Assembly (NCBI GenBank): GCA_024449915.1
Contig: JAMZAV010001269.1
Span: 372,001 to 436,000 of the forward strand
Source: Sweltsa coloradensis
Lineage: Eukaryota; Arthropoda; Insecta; Plecoptera; Chloroperlidae
Length of the DNA stretch: 64,000 nucleotides
Direction: 5' to 3'
Part shown: piece by piece, positions 49,401 through 53,650 of the stretch
Layout of the letters: each line of letters starts with the position of its first letter
How positions within the stretch are numbered: the stretch's first letter is position 1
Made by a program: the position numbers and the translations under genes
Notes under the pieces: model-generated
What the model was told of the DNA's origin: nothing
Seen by the model: the letters and a program-made list of their open reading frames with translations, nothing else
Databases searched by the model: none

Positions 49401-50129
49401 TCAAGTGGAGACGCTCGCTTCGCTCGCTCAATCATCCACATCCAAAGATGTCTGTCTCAAATCCAACGGTCGTTGCTTGTATCCACTCTTTACATCAGGA
49501 ACAGGAACTATTCTCAATTACGCCATCCATCCAGAAATATTCTTTAAACATTTAGATTTCAGGGCGCGTTAACCGTTACTAGATCATACTGAATTTACTA
49601 CCACGACCAAAGAAAGTTAACACATTTTGTTACTATCATTAATGTAGTAGACAATCAATAACGGTTTGGTCAATGTTTTGATCGTTGATGACGTCAGCAT
49701 TCCCAAAACCTCACGACACGACTTGAGAAATTAGGACCCTTCAACCGGTTAGGTCATATTGCGCCGCCTGTGTTTTTGTAAGTTAAATAAACTGAATTTG
49801 TTGTTTGTTTCTTTGTTATGTTGTTTTTAAATTGAGAAAATAAAATGATATAGATTAAATAAAAACTTTTTACGAAAATCTTGGTTATGGGAAAACGAAT
49901 TTTAAAATTTAAAACCGATTTCAAATCTCCCGCCATTCTGATTTCAAATCTCCCGCCATTCCTATTTTGACCAGCGAAGATGAACAAAGTCGTGTCTAAC
50001 CTCGCGCCGTGGACCCACTCGGTATATTGGACGACCCCTTCCAGTGGCGGACTCAAGGACAGTCCGGTGCGGTCAAGGCCATGGACCTTAAGGTCAGGAA
50101 GGTCGAAGGTTATGCGAGGTCGCTGATTG
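7262..50129 (-). CDS. Type II transmembrane SEA/EGF/LDLa/SRCR serine-protease homologue (gene-level span, 16 exons)
   Basis: The exons join in phase as 50129-50001, 47359-47238, 45597-45388, 29255-29143, 27320-27244, 24337-24162, 22230-17971, 17315-17088, 15715-15596, 14635-14525, 13224-13080, 11973-11711, 10907-10727, 10183-9906, 8497-8352 and 7456-7262. They encode 2250 residues plus a stop; the true first exon is missing. Residue numbers in the exon entries start at the first whole codon of exon 50129-50001. Domain order is cytoplasmic tail, anchor (63-83), Pro-rich linker, SEA (about 155-250), EGF-like (281-319), disordered giant region (about 320-1690), five LDLa, SRCR, trypsin-like. The layout is that of type II transmembrane serine proteases such as enteropeptidase and corin. 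The catalytic triad reads Asn-Asp-Glu instead of His-Asp-Ser, so the ectodomain should be non-proteolytic and is more likely a scaffold, decoy or cofactor. No frizzled domain was seen, unlike corin. The specific orthologue is not identified. Confidence 0.85.
7457..8351 (-). other. Intron before the last exon
   Basis: AT-rich with no recognised element. The introns at 9503-9905, 10184-10726, 10908-11710 and 11974-12188 are likewise without features I can support. Confidence 0.6.
8352..8497 (-). CDS. Serine-protease homologue, trypsin-like domain part 3
   Basis: The exon encodes residues 2139-2186, [20 protein letters not shown] followed by [19 protein letters not shown] and DAEKSPCY. The [10 protein letters not shown] block is typical of S1 proteases. 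The residue matching 189 at the base of the S1 pocket is Ser2183 rather than Asp. An N-glycosylation sequon (NST) lies mid-exon. The phase-0 donor TAC/GTGAGTA splits the domain just before the active-site Ser motif. Confidence 0.9.
8684..9502 (-). mobile_element. Helitron-like non-autonomous element with internal foldback
   Basis: On the minus strand it ends AACGC...GCGTT (hairpin), then TGCGAAGCTTCCTAG/T. A short hairpin followed by CTRR and a host T is the Helitron 3' end. The other end carries GAGCGAAGCGAAGACTTC. Inside are 125-bp inverted arms (8924-9048 and 9098-9222). No Rep/helicase sequence is present. It lies in the intron between protease parts 2 and 3. Confidence 0.5.
9906..10183 (-). 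CDS. Serine-protease homologue, trypsin-like domain part 2 (Asp102 kept)
   Basis: The exon encodes residues 2046-2137. It contains NNDIALIEL with the Asp102 equivalent (Asp2094), VGAICLP with the Cys that pairs with the propeptide, and [12 protein letters not shown]. The barrel core is well conserved, so the fold is likely kept although catalysis is lost. Acceptor CTCTAG, donor GGAC/GTGAGTA. Confidence 0.9.
10727..10907 (-). CDS. Serine-protease homologue, trypsin-like domain part 1 (His57 to Asn)
   Basis: The exon encodes residues 1986-2044. The linker Cys (TCGSHS) that ties propeptide to protease is present, and the activation junction AAR/LVGGDG (1998/1999) is intact. The block [17 protein letters not shown] aligns without gaps to the chymotrypsin Cys42-Cys58 loop. 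Normally it ends in A-A-H-C; here it ends S-Y-N-C, so the catalytic His57 is Asn2040. The disulphide cysteines are kept. Confidence 0.9.
11711..11973 (-). CDS. Serine-protease homologue, SRCR domain
   Basis: The exon encodes residues 1898-1984. [15 protein letters not shown] is followed by [10 protein letters not shown] and [17 protein letters not shown], the W-x-P-V-C-x-D-x-W and C-R-x-L-G-Y signatures of the degenerate SRCR found just before the protease domain in TTSPs. The middle ([18 protein letters not shown]) is a longer loop. The acceptor is CTCTCAAG, a slightly weaker AAG; the donor is TTCA/GTGAGTG. Confidence 0.88.
12189..12374. mobile_element. Foldback palindrome with about 88-bp arms
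   Basis: CTGTATGATCCCTGGGCTGT on the left is inverted on the right across a centre of about 8 bp. Both arms contain ACGTTTCGCCACCCATG. It lies in the intron before the SRCR exon. Its family is not recognised. Confidence 0.55.
13080..13224 (-). CDS. Serine-protease homologue, LDLa module 5 and start of SRCR
   Basis: The exon encodes residues 1850-1896, [20 protein letters not shown] to SDEWDC, followed by [12 protein letters not shown], the first strand of the SRCR domain. The calcium box is [13 protein letters not shown], with His replacing one Asp. Acceptor TTCTCAG and donor TAG/GTGAGTT fit phase 2. Confidence 0.9.
13391..13725 (-). repeat. Dispersed repeat D, copy 2
   Basis: Same element as 881-1214, about 90 percent identical by eye, with an (AAAT)n edge. 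A very diverged third copy may lie at about 58450-58535. A MITE follows at 13762. Confidence 0.6.
13762..13926. mobile_element. MITE with 18-bp perfect terminal inverted repeats
   Basis: ATGGCGTTTTCCATTGGC at the left end is exactly inverted at 13909-13926. TA dinucleotides flank both sides (13760-13761 and 13927-13928), which fits a Tc1/mariner-type target duplication. It is 165 bp with no coding capacity. Confidence 0.65.
14525..14635 (-). CDS. Serine-protease homologue, LDLa module 4 (weakened calcium box)
   Basis: The exon encodes residues 1813-1848, [19 protein letters not shown] to GEDEKLC. The six cysteines are intact, but the calcium box reads [13 protein letters not shown]. The first acidic Asp becomes Glu and the next two acidic positions are Thr/Gly, so this repeat may be structural only. 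Acceptor TTTGCAG, donor GCG/GTAAGTC. Confidence 0.9.
14947..15329 (-). repeat. Family B element
   Basis: The first copy in the window, about 380 bp and somewhat diverged. It has the CTGGTCAGAACCAG hairpin, a GAGAGTAATATACTCT hairpin and a CAGAGCCATGCTCTG hairpin. Sense is minus: the TTTATTTGAATTAAGG edge on the plus strand is the AATAAA-bearing 3' end. Confidence 0.6.
15596..15715 (-). CDS. Serine-protease homologue, LDLa module 3
   Basis: This single-module exon encodes residues 1773-1811, [20 protein letters not shown] to DEFNC. All six cysteines are present. In the Ca-binding box ([13 protein letters not shown]) the usual Asp after the fifth Cys is Asn, so metal binding may be weaker. Acceptor TTTACAG, donor AGA/GTAAGTT, both in phase. 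Confidence 0.9.
16332..16460 (-). repeat. Family A LINE 3' end
   Basis: A 5'-truncated 3' UTR copy. The terminal GTGAGAAACTAGGGCG (plus strand) and the GGCGC/GCGCC hairpin are present. It lies in the intron between LDLa modules 2 and 3 and is followed at once by a different LINE on the plus strand. Confidence 0.65.
16545..17085 (+). repeat. Second LINE family, ORF2 end plus 3' UTR
   Basis: The frame 16671-16811 ends a reverse-transcriptase [22 protein letters not shown], then [20 protein letters not shown] and a stop. This N-x-L-P...F-K...L...A-Y-Y-S...E-Y/F-L pattern is the usual C-terminus of CR1/Jockey-like LINEs. An AT-rich 3' UTR follows and ends AATAAATATCATATCATATC, a short repeat tail. 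The tail ends just at the donor of the LDLa 1-2 exon (17087). Confidence 0.6.
17088..17315 (-). CDS. Serine-protease homologue, LDLa modules 1 and 2
   Basis: The exon encodes residues 1697-1771. Module 1 runs [20 protein letters not shown] to ELGC; it has a longer loop than usual but keeps the Ca-binding box [13 protein letters not shown]. Module 2, [20 protein letters not shown] to DEIAC, is canonical with [13 protein letters not shown]. Each has six cysteines. Splice sites are TCGACAG and GCG/GTACGTA. LDLa repeats bind Ca2+ and ligands and are usual in the stem of TTSPs. Confidence 0.9.
17316..17970 (-). other. Intron after the giant exon
   Basis: No repeat recognised. A small open extension of the giant exon frame into this intron (to 17858) is read-through, not coding. 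Confidence 0.6.
17971..22230 (-). CDS. Serine-protease homologue, giant exon: EGF-like module plus about 1370 residues of acidic disordered sequence
   Basis: One uninterrupted 4260-base exon encodes residues 277-1695, with acceptor ATTCACAG and donor CAG/GTAAGAAG. Residues 281-319 form a six-Cys EGF-like module of LDL-receptor type (NNGDCSHEC, then [10 protein letters not shown]). A Pro-Glu repeat follows (about 331-417; EPSAEPE, EPEPSS and similar). Next is a Met/His-rich acidic stretch (about 446-550, with [11 protein letters not shown]). The rest is Ser/Thr/Glu/Asp/Lys-rich with many N-glycosylation sequons (NNS, NST, NMS, NET, NNT) and almost no Cys. The composition suggests a long, negatively charged, glycosylated ectodomain stalk. 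No known domain was recognised after the EGF. Keeping 1419 codons open in so large an exon argues for selection. Confidence 0.85.
22263..22505 (-). repeat. Family A LINE 3' end next to the giant exon
   Basis: A diverged 3' UTR copy (ACAACGTGAGAAACTAG at its 3' terminus). Its end lies only about 33 bp above the 3' splice site of the giant exon at 22230, so the branch-point region is partly LINE-derived. Confidence 0.65.
22558..22950 (+). repeat. 5S rRNA-derived SINE (SINE3 type)
   Basis: The head (22562-22683, 122 bp) is clearly 5S rRNA: the ends GCCAGCGAT and ATCGCTGGC pair as helix I, and GAAGTTAAGCAACATCGGGC, GTGGTCAG and GAGTGGG are the internal-promoter region. An unrelated body follows with CTTCGGATGGGACGTAAAGC, a block I recall from several invertebrate SINEs. 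It ends in an A/T-rich tail of ATAAATAAAATAATAAAA type. It lies just upstream of the giant exon. Confidence 0.8.
22951..23338. other. Intronic DNA without recognised features
   Basis: Unique-looking sequence between the 5S SINE and a LINE copy. The same holds for 24516-24900, 27811-28193 and 29256-29484. Confidence 0.5.
23339..23753 (-). repeat. Family A LINE 3' end with start of ORF2 relic
   Basis: It holds the 3' UTR and about 200 bp of decayed ORF2 C-terminus (the region with TTTGTCGCCGTTATCATATG). A family B fragment abuts it at 23754. Confidence 0.65.
23754..24043 (-). repeat. Family B element, 3'-truncated
   Basis: Lacks the terminal hairpin (the TTAGGTCATAAT part) but keeps all others. 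It abuts a family A copy and ends about 120 bp from the SEA part 3 exon. Confidence 0.55.
24162..24337 (-). CDS. Serine-protease homologue, SEA domain part 3 with predicted self-cleavage motif
   Basis: The exon encodes residues 218-275. It begins [12 protein letters not shown]. The G-S-V-V pattern sits at the loop where SEA domains of membrane mucins and several TTSPs break their own backbone between Gly and Ser (here 219/220). The rest, ending [12 protein letters not shown], completes the SEA fold and leads to the EGF-like module. Splice sites are TTGGCAG (acceptor) and AGCA/GTAAGTG (donor). Cleavage itself is inferred, not seen. Confidence 0.82.
24420..24515 (+). repeat. tRNA-like / SINE-head fragment
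   Basis: CTGGGTTCGAACCCCAG is a perfect T-arm with B box, preceded by GGTGGTCTACTTTGGC, which resembles an A-box region. The acceptor ends do not pair well, so I read it as a tRNA-derived SINE head rather than a working tRNA. Weaker B-box-like sequences occur at about 53860 (minus) and 61786 (plus). Confidence 0.35.
24905..25546 (-). repeat. Family B fragments, interrupted
   Basis: A diverged B body runs 24905-25125, unrelated AT-rich DNA fills 25126-25297, the B 5' end follows at 25298-25392, and a third partial copy occupies 25395-25546. It is an old, scrambled cluster. Confidence 0.5.
25833..26040 (-). repeat. Family A LINE 3' end
   Basis: The terminal GACGACGTGAGAAAC and a partly eroded hairpin are present; the rest is an AT-rich 3' UTR. 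Confidence 0.55.
26104..26235 (-). repeat. Family B element, 3' part only
   Basis: Carries the terminal hairpin, a G-run segment and the CTGGTCAGAACCAG hairpin, then breaks off shortly before a small Helitron-like element. Confidence 0.5.
26279..26495 (-). mobile_element. Short Helitron-like element
   Basis: Shares both ends with 8684-9502 (ACTAGG...GCTTCGCAAACGC and CCTTCGCTTCGCTCAT) but is only about 215 bp, an internal deletion derivative. Confidence 0.48.
26512..27190 (-). repeat. Family A LINE copy split by a family B insertion
   Basis: The LINE 3' end runs 26512-26585 and resumes at about 26962-27190 with 3' UTR and ORF2-end sequence. A complete family B element with a poly(T)/poly(A) edge sits between them. 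This shows that B inserts as an independent unit and was active after this A copy arrived. Confidence 0.6.
26587..26960 (-). repeat. Family B element, near full length
   Basis: About 370 bp from TTTGGTTTATTTGGATTAAG to CCCAGACGGGG, inserted within a family A LINE. A T-run on its left is the poly(A) tail of the minus-sense element. Confidence 0.65.
27244..27320 (-). CDS. Serine-protease homologue, SEA domain part 2
   Basis: This short 77-base exon (acceptor TCTTTCAG, donor CTC/GTAAGT) encodes residues 192-216, [20 protein letters not shown] and then KVLEF. It is the helix-loop-strand centre of the SEA fold and continues in phase into the exon at 24337. Confidence 0.82.
27629..27810 (-). repeat. 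Family A LINE 3' end
   Basis: An almost consensus terminal hairpin with ACGACGACGTGAG at the edge, truncated within the 3' UTR. It lies 310 bp from the SEA part 2 exon. Confidence 0.65.
28194..28955 (-). repeat. Family A LINE, best copy (ORF2 end plus 3' UTR)
   Basis: The sense strand is minus. After the RNase H frame comes an AT-rich 3' UTR of about 200 bp. It ends in a conserved terminal hairpin (GGCGC stem, loop with AACCGGTTAGGTC on the plus strand, GCGCC) and TTTCTCACGTCGTCGT. There is no poly(A) tail; the end is a short CGT/GTC repeat. Flanks differ between copies, so the left boundary at 28194 is the true 3' end. Confidence 0.75.
28410..28955 (-). pseudogene. Non-LTR retrotransposon ORF2 C-terminus: RNase H end plus Cys/His tail
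   Basis: The reading frame contains [20 protein letters not shown], the conserved C-terminal block of retroelement RNase H, though the usual Trp before IPGH is Cys (FCCIPGH). About 90 residues on is [14 protein letters not shown], then [20 protein letters not shown], a C-x2-C...H-x4-C knuckle typical of RNase H-bearing LINEs of the I/Jockey assemblage. The frame ends near 28416. The copy is 5'-truncated: nothing LINE-like remains above about 28955, and the ATG at 29051 is host-flank noise. It defines the coding end of repeat family A. Confidence 0.75.
29143..29255 (-). CDS. Serine-protease homologue, SEA domain part 1
   Basis: The exon has acceptor GTTGCAG and donor GAGGAG/GTAAGTG and encodes residues 155-191. 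[19 protein letters not shown] is followed by [18 protein letters not shown], matching the opening strand and first helix of SEA domains (N-S-T-E-Y/F-K-x-L-A). It is separated from the preceding exon by a 16.1 kb intron filled with repeats. Confidence 0.82.
29485..29837 (-). repeat. Family B element, near full length
   Basis: All six hairpins are recognisable. It starts only about 230 bp beyond the SEA part 1 exon and is followed by a second copy in head-to-tail order. Confidence 0.65.
29864..30416 (-). repeat. Family B element plus partial tandem copy
   Basis: A full copy (29864-30239) carries an expanded run of about 18 G. It is directly followed by the 5' half of another (30241-30416). 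The junction falls at CCAGACG/TCAAGGG, inside the GTC-rich block, suggesting unequal exchange or nested insertion. Confidence 0.6.
31904..32290 (-). repeat. Family B element within the array
   Basis: Recognisable along its length, but with many single-base insertions relative to copies outside 31-36 kb. Confidence 0.55.
36445..36650. repeat. Inverted duplication at the only reversed repeat junction
   Basis: About 95 bp of B-variant plus the A 3' end (ending ACGACGTGAGAAACTAGG) is followed after a few bases by its inverse. This is the only place where GTTCTCACGTCGTCG of family A occurs on the plus strand. Confidence 0.6.
37683..38935 (-). mobile_element. Helitron-like element inserted in a family A copy of the array
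   Basis: Starts with the ACTAGGAAAACGCC foldback (37683-37857) and ends near CTCGGCTCGCTCCGCCTCCC. Sister array units without it (GTTTGATTATTATATT at 42630) show the empty site and no target duplication, as expected for a rolling-circle element. Confidence 0.5.
40704..41075 (-). repeat. Family B element within the array (hybrid)
   Basis: Regular B for most of its length, then switching near 41040 to the end of the B variant (CCGTGGGCATTGTTTAAGAC). This is a recombinant between two subfamilies. Confidence 0.55.
41201..41571 (-). repeat. Family B element, near full length
   Basis: A complete copy. Its 5' end (CCCAGACGG) runs directly into another B start (GATTAAGGGCGC), a head-to-tail junction with no spacer. 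Confidence 0.62.
42107..42470 (-). repeat. Family B element with giant G-run
   Basis: Near complete, with about 25 consecutive G at 42164-42188 in the segment that reads GGGGATATGGGGAGGAGGGG in other copies. A T8 run at the left edge marks its poly(A) end. Confidence 0.62.
42726..43097 (-). repeat. Family B element, near full length
   Basis: The last regular B of the tandem array. The CTACAAAAAAGTC block of the composite unit follows it. Confidence 0.62.
44346..44697 (-). repeat. Family B element, diverged
   Basis: Directly follows a 65 bp family A stub. The large central stem is mostly lost. A Helitron-like element begins at its 5' end. Confidence 0.5.
44702..45355 (-). mobile_element. Helitron-like element beside the linker exon
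   Basis: Ends are ACTAGGAAAACGCTAAAG and CGCTCGCTACGCTCGCTCAA. Minus-strand reading gives the AACGC/GCGTT hairpin then TTCCTAG/T. It stops about 32 bp from the splice donor of the exon at 45388. Confidence 0.5.
45388..45597 (-). CDS. Serine-protease homologue, Pro-rich juxtamembrane linker exon
   Basis: The exon lies between acceptor CCTGTAG and donor ACG/GTAAGAA and encodes residues 85-153. It starts [11 protein letters not shown] and becomes a Pro/Ser/Thr stalk with runs such as [16 protein letters not shown] and [14 protein letters not shown]. It is extracellular, between the membrane anchor and the SEA domain, where family members have a short stem. The exon is strikingly GC-rich compared with its flanks. 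A Helitron-like element ends about 32 bp beyond its donor site. Confidence 0.8.
46309..46660 (-). repeat. Family B element
   Basis: Slightly shortened in the central stem. An older B fragment follows at 46670-46800, and a loose 5' end lies at 46085-46140. It sits between the linker exon and the anchor exon. Confidence 0.55.
46975..47340. repeat. Tandem duplication containing the transmembrane exon
   Basis: Two copies of about 180 bp (46975-47159 and 47162-47340), period 187 bp, differ by a few single-base changes and short gaps. A smaller tandem (CAAGGACGCCATTTTGAT, twice) adjoins at 47366-47403. Confidence 0.7.
47056..47159 (-). CDS. Duplicate of the transmembrane exon with intact donor but no acceptor
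   Basis: This is a near-identical copy of the anchor exon, lying about 187 bp downstream in gene orientation. It keeps the coding sequence from KDKRR through the hydrophobic anchor and ends at GCGGGAA/GTAAGTC, a strong donor. It lacks the TTTCAG acceptor and the first few codons, because the duplication breakpoint falls inside the exon. Donor phase 1 joins correctly to the exon at 45597 (A+CT = Thr). The two half-competent copies make it unclear how a functional mRNA is spliced. A local assembly duplication is a real possibility. Confidence 0.55.
47238..47359 (-). CDS. Serine-protease homologue, signal-anchor (transmembrane) exon, upstream copy
   Basis: The exon follows a clean TTTCAG acceptor and encodes residues 44-83. 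A basic stretch (KDKRR, then WRKC) precedes about 21 hydrophobic residues (63-83), so it is a type II signal-anchor with the N-terminus inside. At the expected end (after GCGGGAA) the next bases are TAGTC, not a GT donor. The tandem copy at 47056 has GTAAGTC at the same place. Reading on from 47238 hits a stop after about 17 more codons. Either the donor was lost here or the assembly dropped bases. I took the exon end from the homologous position in the other copy. Confidence 0.65.
47404..48411. other. Intronic DNA without recognised features
   Basis: AT-rich; only a short scrap resembling the B terminal hairpin (AAGGGAGCGTCAACCGTTAC near 48050). 45598-46080 is similar, with a LINE-like GCCTTGCCTTGCC tail near 46090. 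Confidence 0.45.
48412..49520 (-). repeat. Family A LINE copy interrupted by a Helitron-like element
   Basis: The LINE 3' UTR and a decayed ORF2 end ([10 protein letters not shown], then [10 protein letters not shown]) occupy 48412-48850. Further RNase H-region sequence, homologous to 28730-28850, resumes at about 49433-49520. The 48852-49432 element lies between, so the nesting order is LINE first, then Helitron-like. Confidence 0.6.
48852..49432 (-). mobile_element. Helitron-like element within a family A LINE
   Basis: A close relative of 44702-45355 (GTTGTTGAGCGAGCACCGGT and AACGGTGCGACCTGTA shared). It interrupts RNase H-region LINE sequence. Confidence 0.5.
49713..49880 (-). repeat. Family A LINE 3' end
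   Basis: The edge is ACGACTTGAGAAATTAG and the hairpin is well kept. It lies about 120 bp beyond the donor of the first recognised cytoplasmic exon. Confidence 0.6.
50001..50129 (-). CDS. Serine-protease homologue, N-terminal cytoplasmic exon
   Basis: This is the most upstream exon I can place with confidence. It has a long pyrimidine tract ending CCACAG before 50129 and a donor GAG/GTTAGA at 50001. It encodes residues 1-42, running from [17 protein letters not shown] to YTEWVHGAR, with no hydrophobic stretch. That fits the cytosolic tail of a type II membrane protein. The last two bases (AG) join the A that opens the exon at 47359 to make Arg43, so the phases agree. The first base completes a codon begun in an unidentified upstream exon; 57810 is one candidate end for it. 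Confidence 0.7.
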
Positions 50130-50310
50130 CTGTGGAGGGGGGGGGTTAAGATGAGAACAGTGCAGTGAGAGAGAAAGAGTGAGAGAAACATGGTTACAAG
50201 AGAGATAGTGATAGAACTATACTACAGTGGGATGTTATACATATTACATTGTATACGTGGGATTAACCTTACATACAAATTAGAGTATTAATAAATATAA
50301 CGAAATGTAA

Positions 50311-50670
50311 TGTACGTCAACCGTTAGGTCAAAATGCGCCACTATAGCCTAGGAGATATCGGGAGGAAAGACCCATGCTAGTCAGAACCAGCCACAGGCT
50401 ACGGGGAGGAAAATGGAGGGTTCTCACGTCGTTGTTGTCATCGTCTTAGTCATCGTTCGTTATCTCATTGTCATCGTCGTCGGGAAGGTCGTCAAGGGAA
50501 AGGGGCAAGGTCCCCGACGACGATTGCTAGAGCTTGCCTCTAGATTCGGGGAGTAATATACTACCCTTCTTACTAGCTGATGTTTTCGAGGTGGACTTAT
50601 TTTCTTGAATCGCCTTTTACGATTAGCAGAGCCACGCTCTGGGTCAAATTCTACCCCGGGCCCAGACGGG
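50311..50670 (-). repeat. Family B element
   Basis: Followed by a LINE A ORF2-end scrap (GATAGAAGTTCTTCATG at about 50720), so it again sits in or beside an A copy. Confidence 0.58.
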
Positions 50671-51307
50671 GTACTGTGAATTAAATATTTAAAAACTCTT
50701 TTGGCGTTGCCAATATGGTGATAGAAGTTCTTCATGTAATTGGTAGAAATCAATTTTAAAACAAAATTTGAACATTTAATGTTCAAATTATATGGTTTGC
50801 GAAGAGTTTGCGTTTAACTTTCCACATTATGTCTCATATATATGTACTATGTACGCATCAGTGGACTACAATAAAATAAAATACCCATATGTAACAAGGG
50901 TCAAGGCATAAGTGCAATGTTTTTATATAGCTATATTATTAAAACATATATCCAGGAAATTTACACTAATCGTTCCATTTCGATTCATCGACACTCGCTA
51001 ATCGAAGGACACAGAGTCGAGTTCTTGTACTCGATCGATTTAGATCGTATTCCCGTATAGTGACGTCACGTAGTCGTGATTAGCTTGAGCAATAATCCAC
51101 TTGCAAGCAACAGCGCTGCATCAGCGCAGGGGTCATTGCCTGAAGCTGATTGGTGCTAACTATAAGATTCCTCATGGAGAATGCTAATATGTTCCGAAAA
51201 CAAAAACAGGAGCGGTTCACCCCATGTCTTGAGCGTATCACGTTGCAAGACAGAGAAACTTATTGTGTCAAGTGTAGTTGTAATTCCTGAAATTATAGTT
51301 TTTTTAT

Positions 51308-51890
51308 TTTTATTATTTGGATTTAAGGACGCGTCAACCGTTAGGTCATAATGCACCACTATAACCTAGGGGGTGGGGTGGAGGGGCCCATGCTGGTCAG
51401 AACCAGCCACGGGTAAGGGGAGGAAAGGGAGTTCTCACGTCGCGGTCGTCATTGTCTTCGTCATCGTTCGTGGTGCCATTGTCGTCATCGTCGTCGATTT
51501 TTTTTGTTTATTTGGATTAAGGACGCGTCAACCGTTAGGTCATAATGCACCACTCTAGCCTAGGGGGGGGGGGGGGGGGGAGGGGAGGAGGGGCCCATGC
51601 TAGTCAGAACCAGCCACGGGAAAGGGGGGGAAAGGGGGGTTTCTCACGTCGCGGTCGTCATCGTCTTTGTCATCGTTCGTTGTGTCATTGTCATCGTCGT
51701 CGAGGGGTCGTCAAGGGAAGGGGGCAAGTTCCCCGACGACGATTGCCAGAGCTCGCCTCTAGTTTTGGGGAGTAATATATACTCCCTTCCATACTAGCTG
51801 ATGTTTGCGAGGTGGACTTTTTCTCTTGAATCGCCTTTTACGATTAGCAGAGCCATGCTCTGGACCAAATCTACCCCGGGCCCAGACGGG
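51308..51890 (-). repeat. Two family B copies, one inserted into the other
   Basis: The outer copy runs 51308-51497 and stops in its GTC-rich block (CATCGTCGTCG). A complete copy with a T8 edge begins there (51498-51890). The target looks like the GTCGTC repeat, an insertion bias that would make head-to-tail chains. Confidence 0.6.
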
Positions 51891-52120
51891 GATAAATAAG
51901 TTTAATGATCGGAGATAAATCCATTTAGTGTGTCCTTGGCCTCATTCAAGAGAGCAATGCATTATTTGCGAGGATATGACGACTTGAGAAACTAGAGCGC
52001 TTCAACCAGTTAGGTCATTTTGCACACTAATCAAAGTTGATGAGATGAGTTAGTGGTGTGTTTGATGATGATTAGATTTGTATTTCAAGTTTTAATTTGG
52101 TTGACAGTCTTTGACAGTAT

Positions 52121-52152
52121 CACCACAGATAATAGAGTACTCTATTATCTGT
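52121..52152. repeat. Perfect 32-bp palindrome without a loop
   Basis: CCACAGATAATAGAGT is followed immediately by its exact inverse. The direct word TATCA flanks it on both sides. Confidence 0.6.
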
Positions 52153-52556
52153 GGTATCACTATCATATTTCATTTTTTAAATGTTTGTACGATGTTCATG
52201 TGTATTTGTCATTTTTGAATTATGTAATGCATGTAGCTTTGTACATTTTTTTGTTTTATCAAGGTGCGCGGAAGCGCACCGGGCCAAGCCACGCGCGGCT
52301 CCGCTTCCACTAGCGCCTATTACCGCACGCCTACATTAGCACTTAACACGGTGTCGCCCATTTGAGCCATTTGAGATAAAAACTTGCAACTTGCTTCAAT
52401 CGATGGGCTTTTACTATGAGATGACCCATTTCAAGTTTCATCCCGATCTGATGATGCGTCTAGAAGTTATTGAGACGTAAAGATCGTTCGAAATAACTTT
52501 CTTCTTGGGCTGGCTGGCTGGCTGGCTGACGAATTACGTATCAGTTTGTGGGCCCT

Positions 52557-52844
52557 CAATGGATAATGTTAGAGAAGCCAAAATTTGCACCGATGTCAAT
52601 CATCTCAGTGGCCATGTGCTTGACAAACGGTAATTGGATTAGATGACCGGAAGCTTAGATAATGCAAAAATAACAAATGATTTAATTCGTGTTTTGCTAA
52701 GCAATGGATAATGTTAGAGAAGTCAAAATTTTCACCGATGTCAGTCATCTCAGAGGCCATGTGCTTGACAAACGGTAATTGGATTAGATGACCGGAAGCT
52801 TAGATAATGCAAAAAAAACTATTTATAACTGCGATGCTCAAACC
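52557..52844. repeat. Direct duplication, 145-bp period
   Basis: CAATGGATAATGTTAGAGAA at 52557 recurs at 52702, with about 112 bp nearly identical up to GATAATGCAAAA. A (TGGC)n tract precedes it. Confidence 0.6.
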
Positions 52845-52960
52845 TTTTAACTATCAATGAGTGAGATTTTATTTTGAATCATTGTAACTAAAGTAATTTT
52901 CTCTACTTGGACTCTAACATCCATACCGTGTACGTTCTAAAAAAATTATTGATATACCCT

Positions 52961-53650
52961 ACCATACAAAAATGCAAAAACTTGCAAAAAAGGGGCCAAG
53001 CCGAAAACGAGGAAAATACAAGTGGCTCAACTGCATAAAGTGGTGATATCTAGAAGTGTGGCCAAGCCCATTATTTTGCTTAAAACAAAAAATATATTTA
53101 TTAATTAGGGTATATAATAAATTAATAATACATCAATATCCATATTATTATCTAACTATAATTATGAAATAAATAAGTTAACAAAAATAACATAAACATT
53201 AAATAAATTTATTGAAACCTTTACATGTGGAAATATCAAAATTAACAGACGCCATTCAAAGTAAAAGCTTGGTCGATGAATTTTTAACTTGGTTGTCGTT
53301 ACTGACTAACCAAAACATAACCAATCCAAATCCATCGACCAAGCTTTTAATTTTGAATGGCGTCTGTTAATTTTGATATTTCCACATGCAAATGTTTCAA
53401 TACATTTATTTAATGTTTATGTTATTTTTGTTAGCTTATTTATTTCATAATTATAGTTAGATAATAATATGGATATTGATATATTATTAATTTATTATAT
53501 ACCCTAATTAATAAATATATTTATTATTTTAAGCAAAATAATGGGCTTGGCCACACTTCTAGATATCACCACTTTATGCAGTTAGCCACTTGTATCTTCC
53601 TCGTTTTCGGCTTGGCCCCTTTTTTGCAAGTTTTTGCATTTTTGTATGGT
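52961..53650. mobile_element. Large palindromic element, 320-bp arms
   Basis: Arms 52961-53280 and 53331-53650 are almost perfect inverted copies around a 50-bp spacer. The ends are ACCATACAAAAATGCAAAAA. Inside are GGGGCCAAGCCG and CGACCAAGCTTTTA. It has no coding capacity. Near-identity of the arms implies a recent origin or gene conversion between arms. Confidence 0.7.

Noticed and set aside
51058..51070. TGACGTCA cAMP-response element as a promoter of the large gene
   Set aside because: A single 8-bp match in isolation, with no exon or start linked to it, is not enough to call a promoter.
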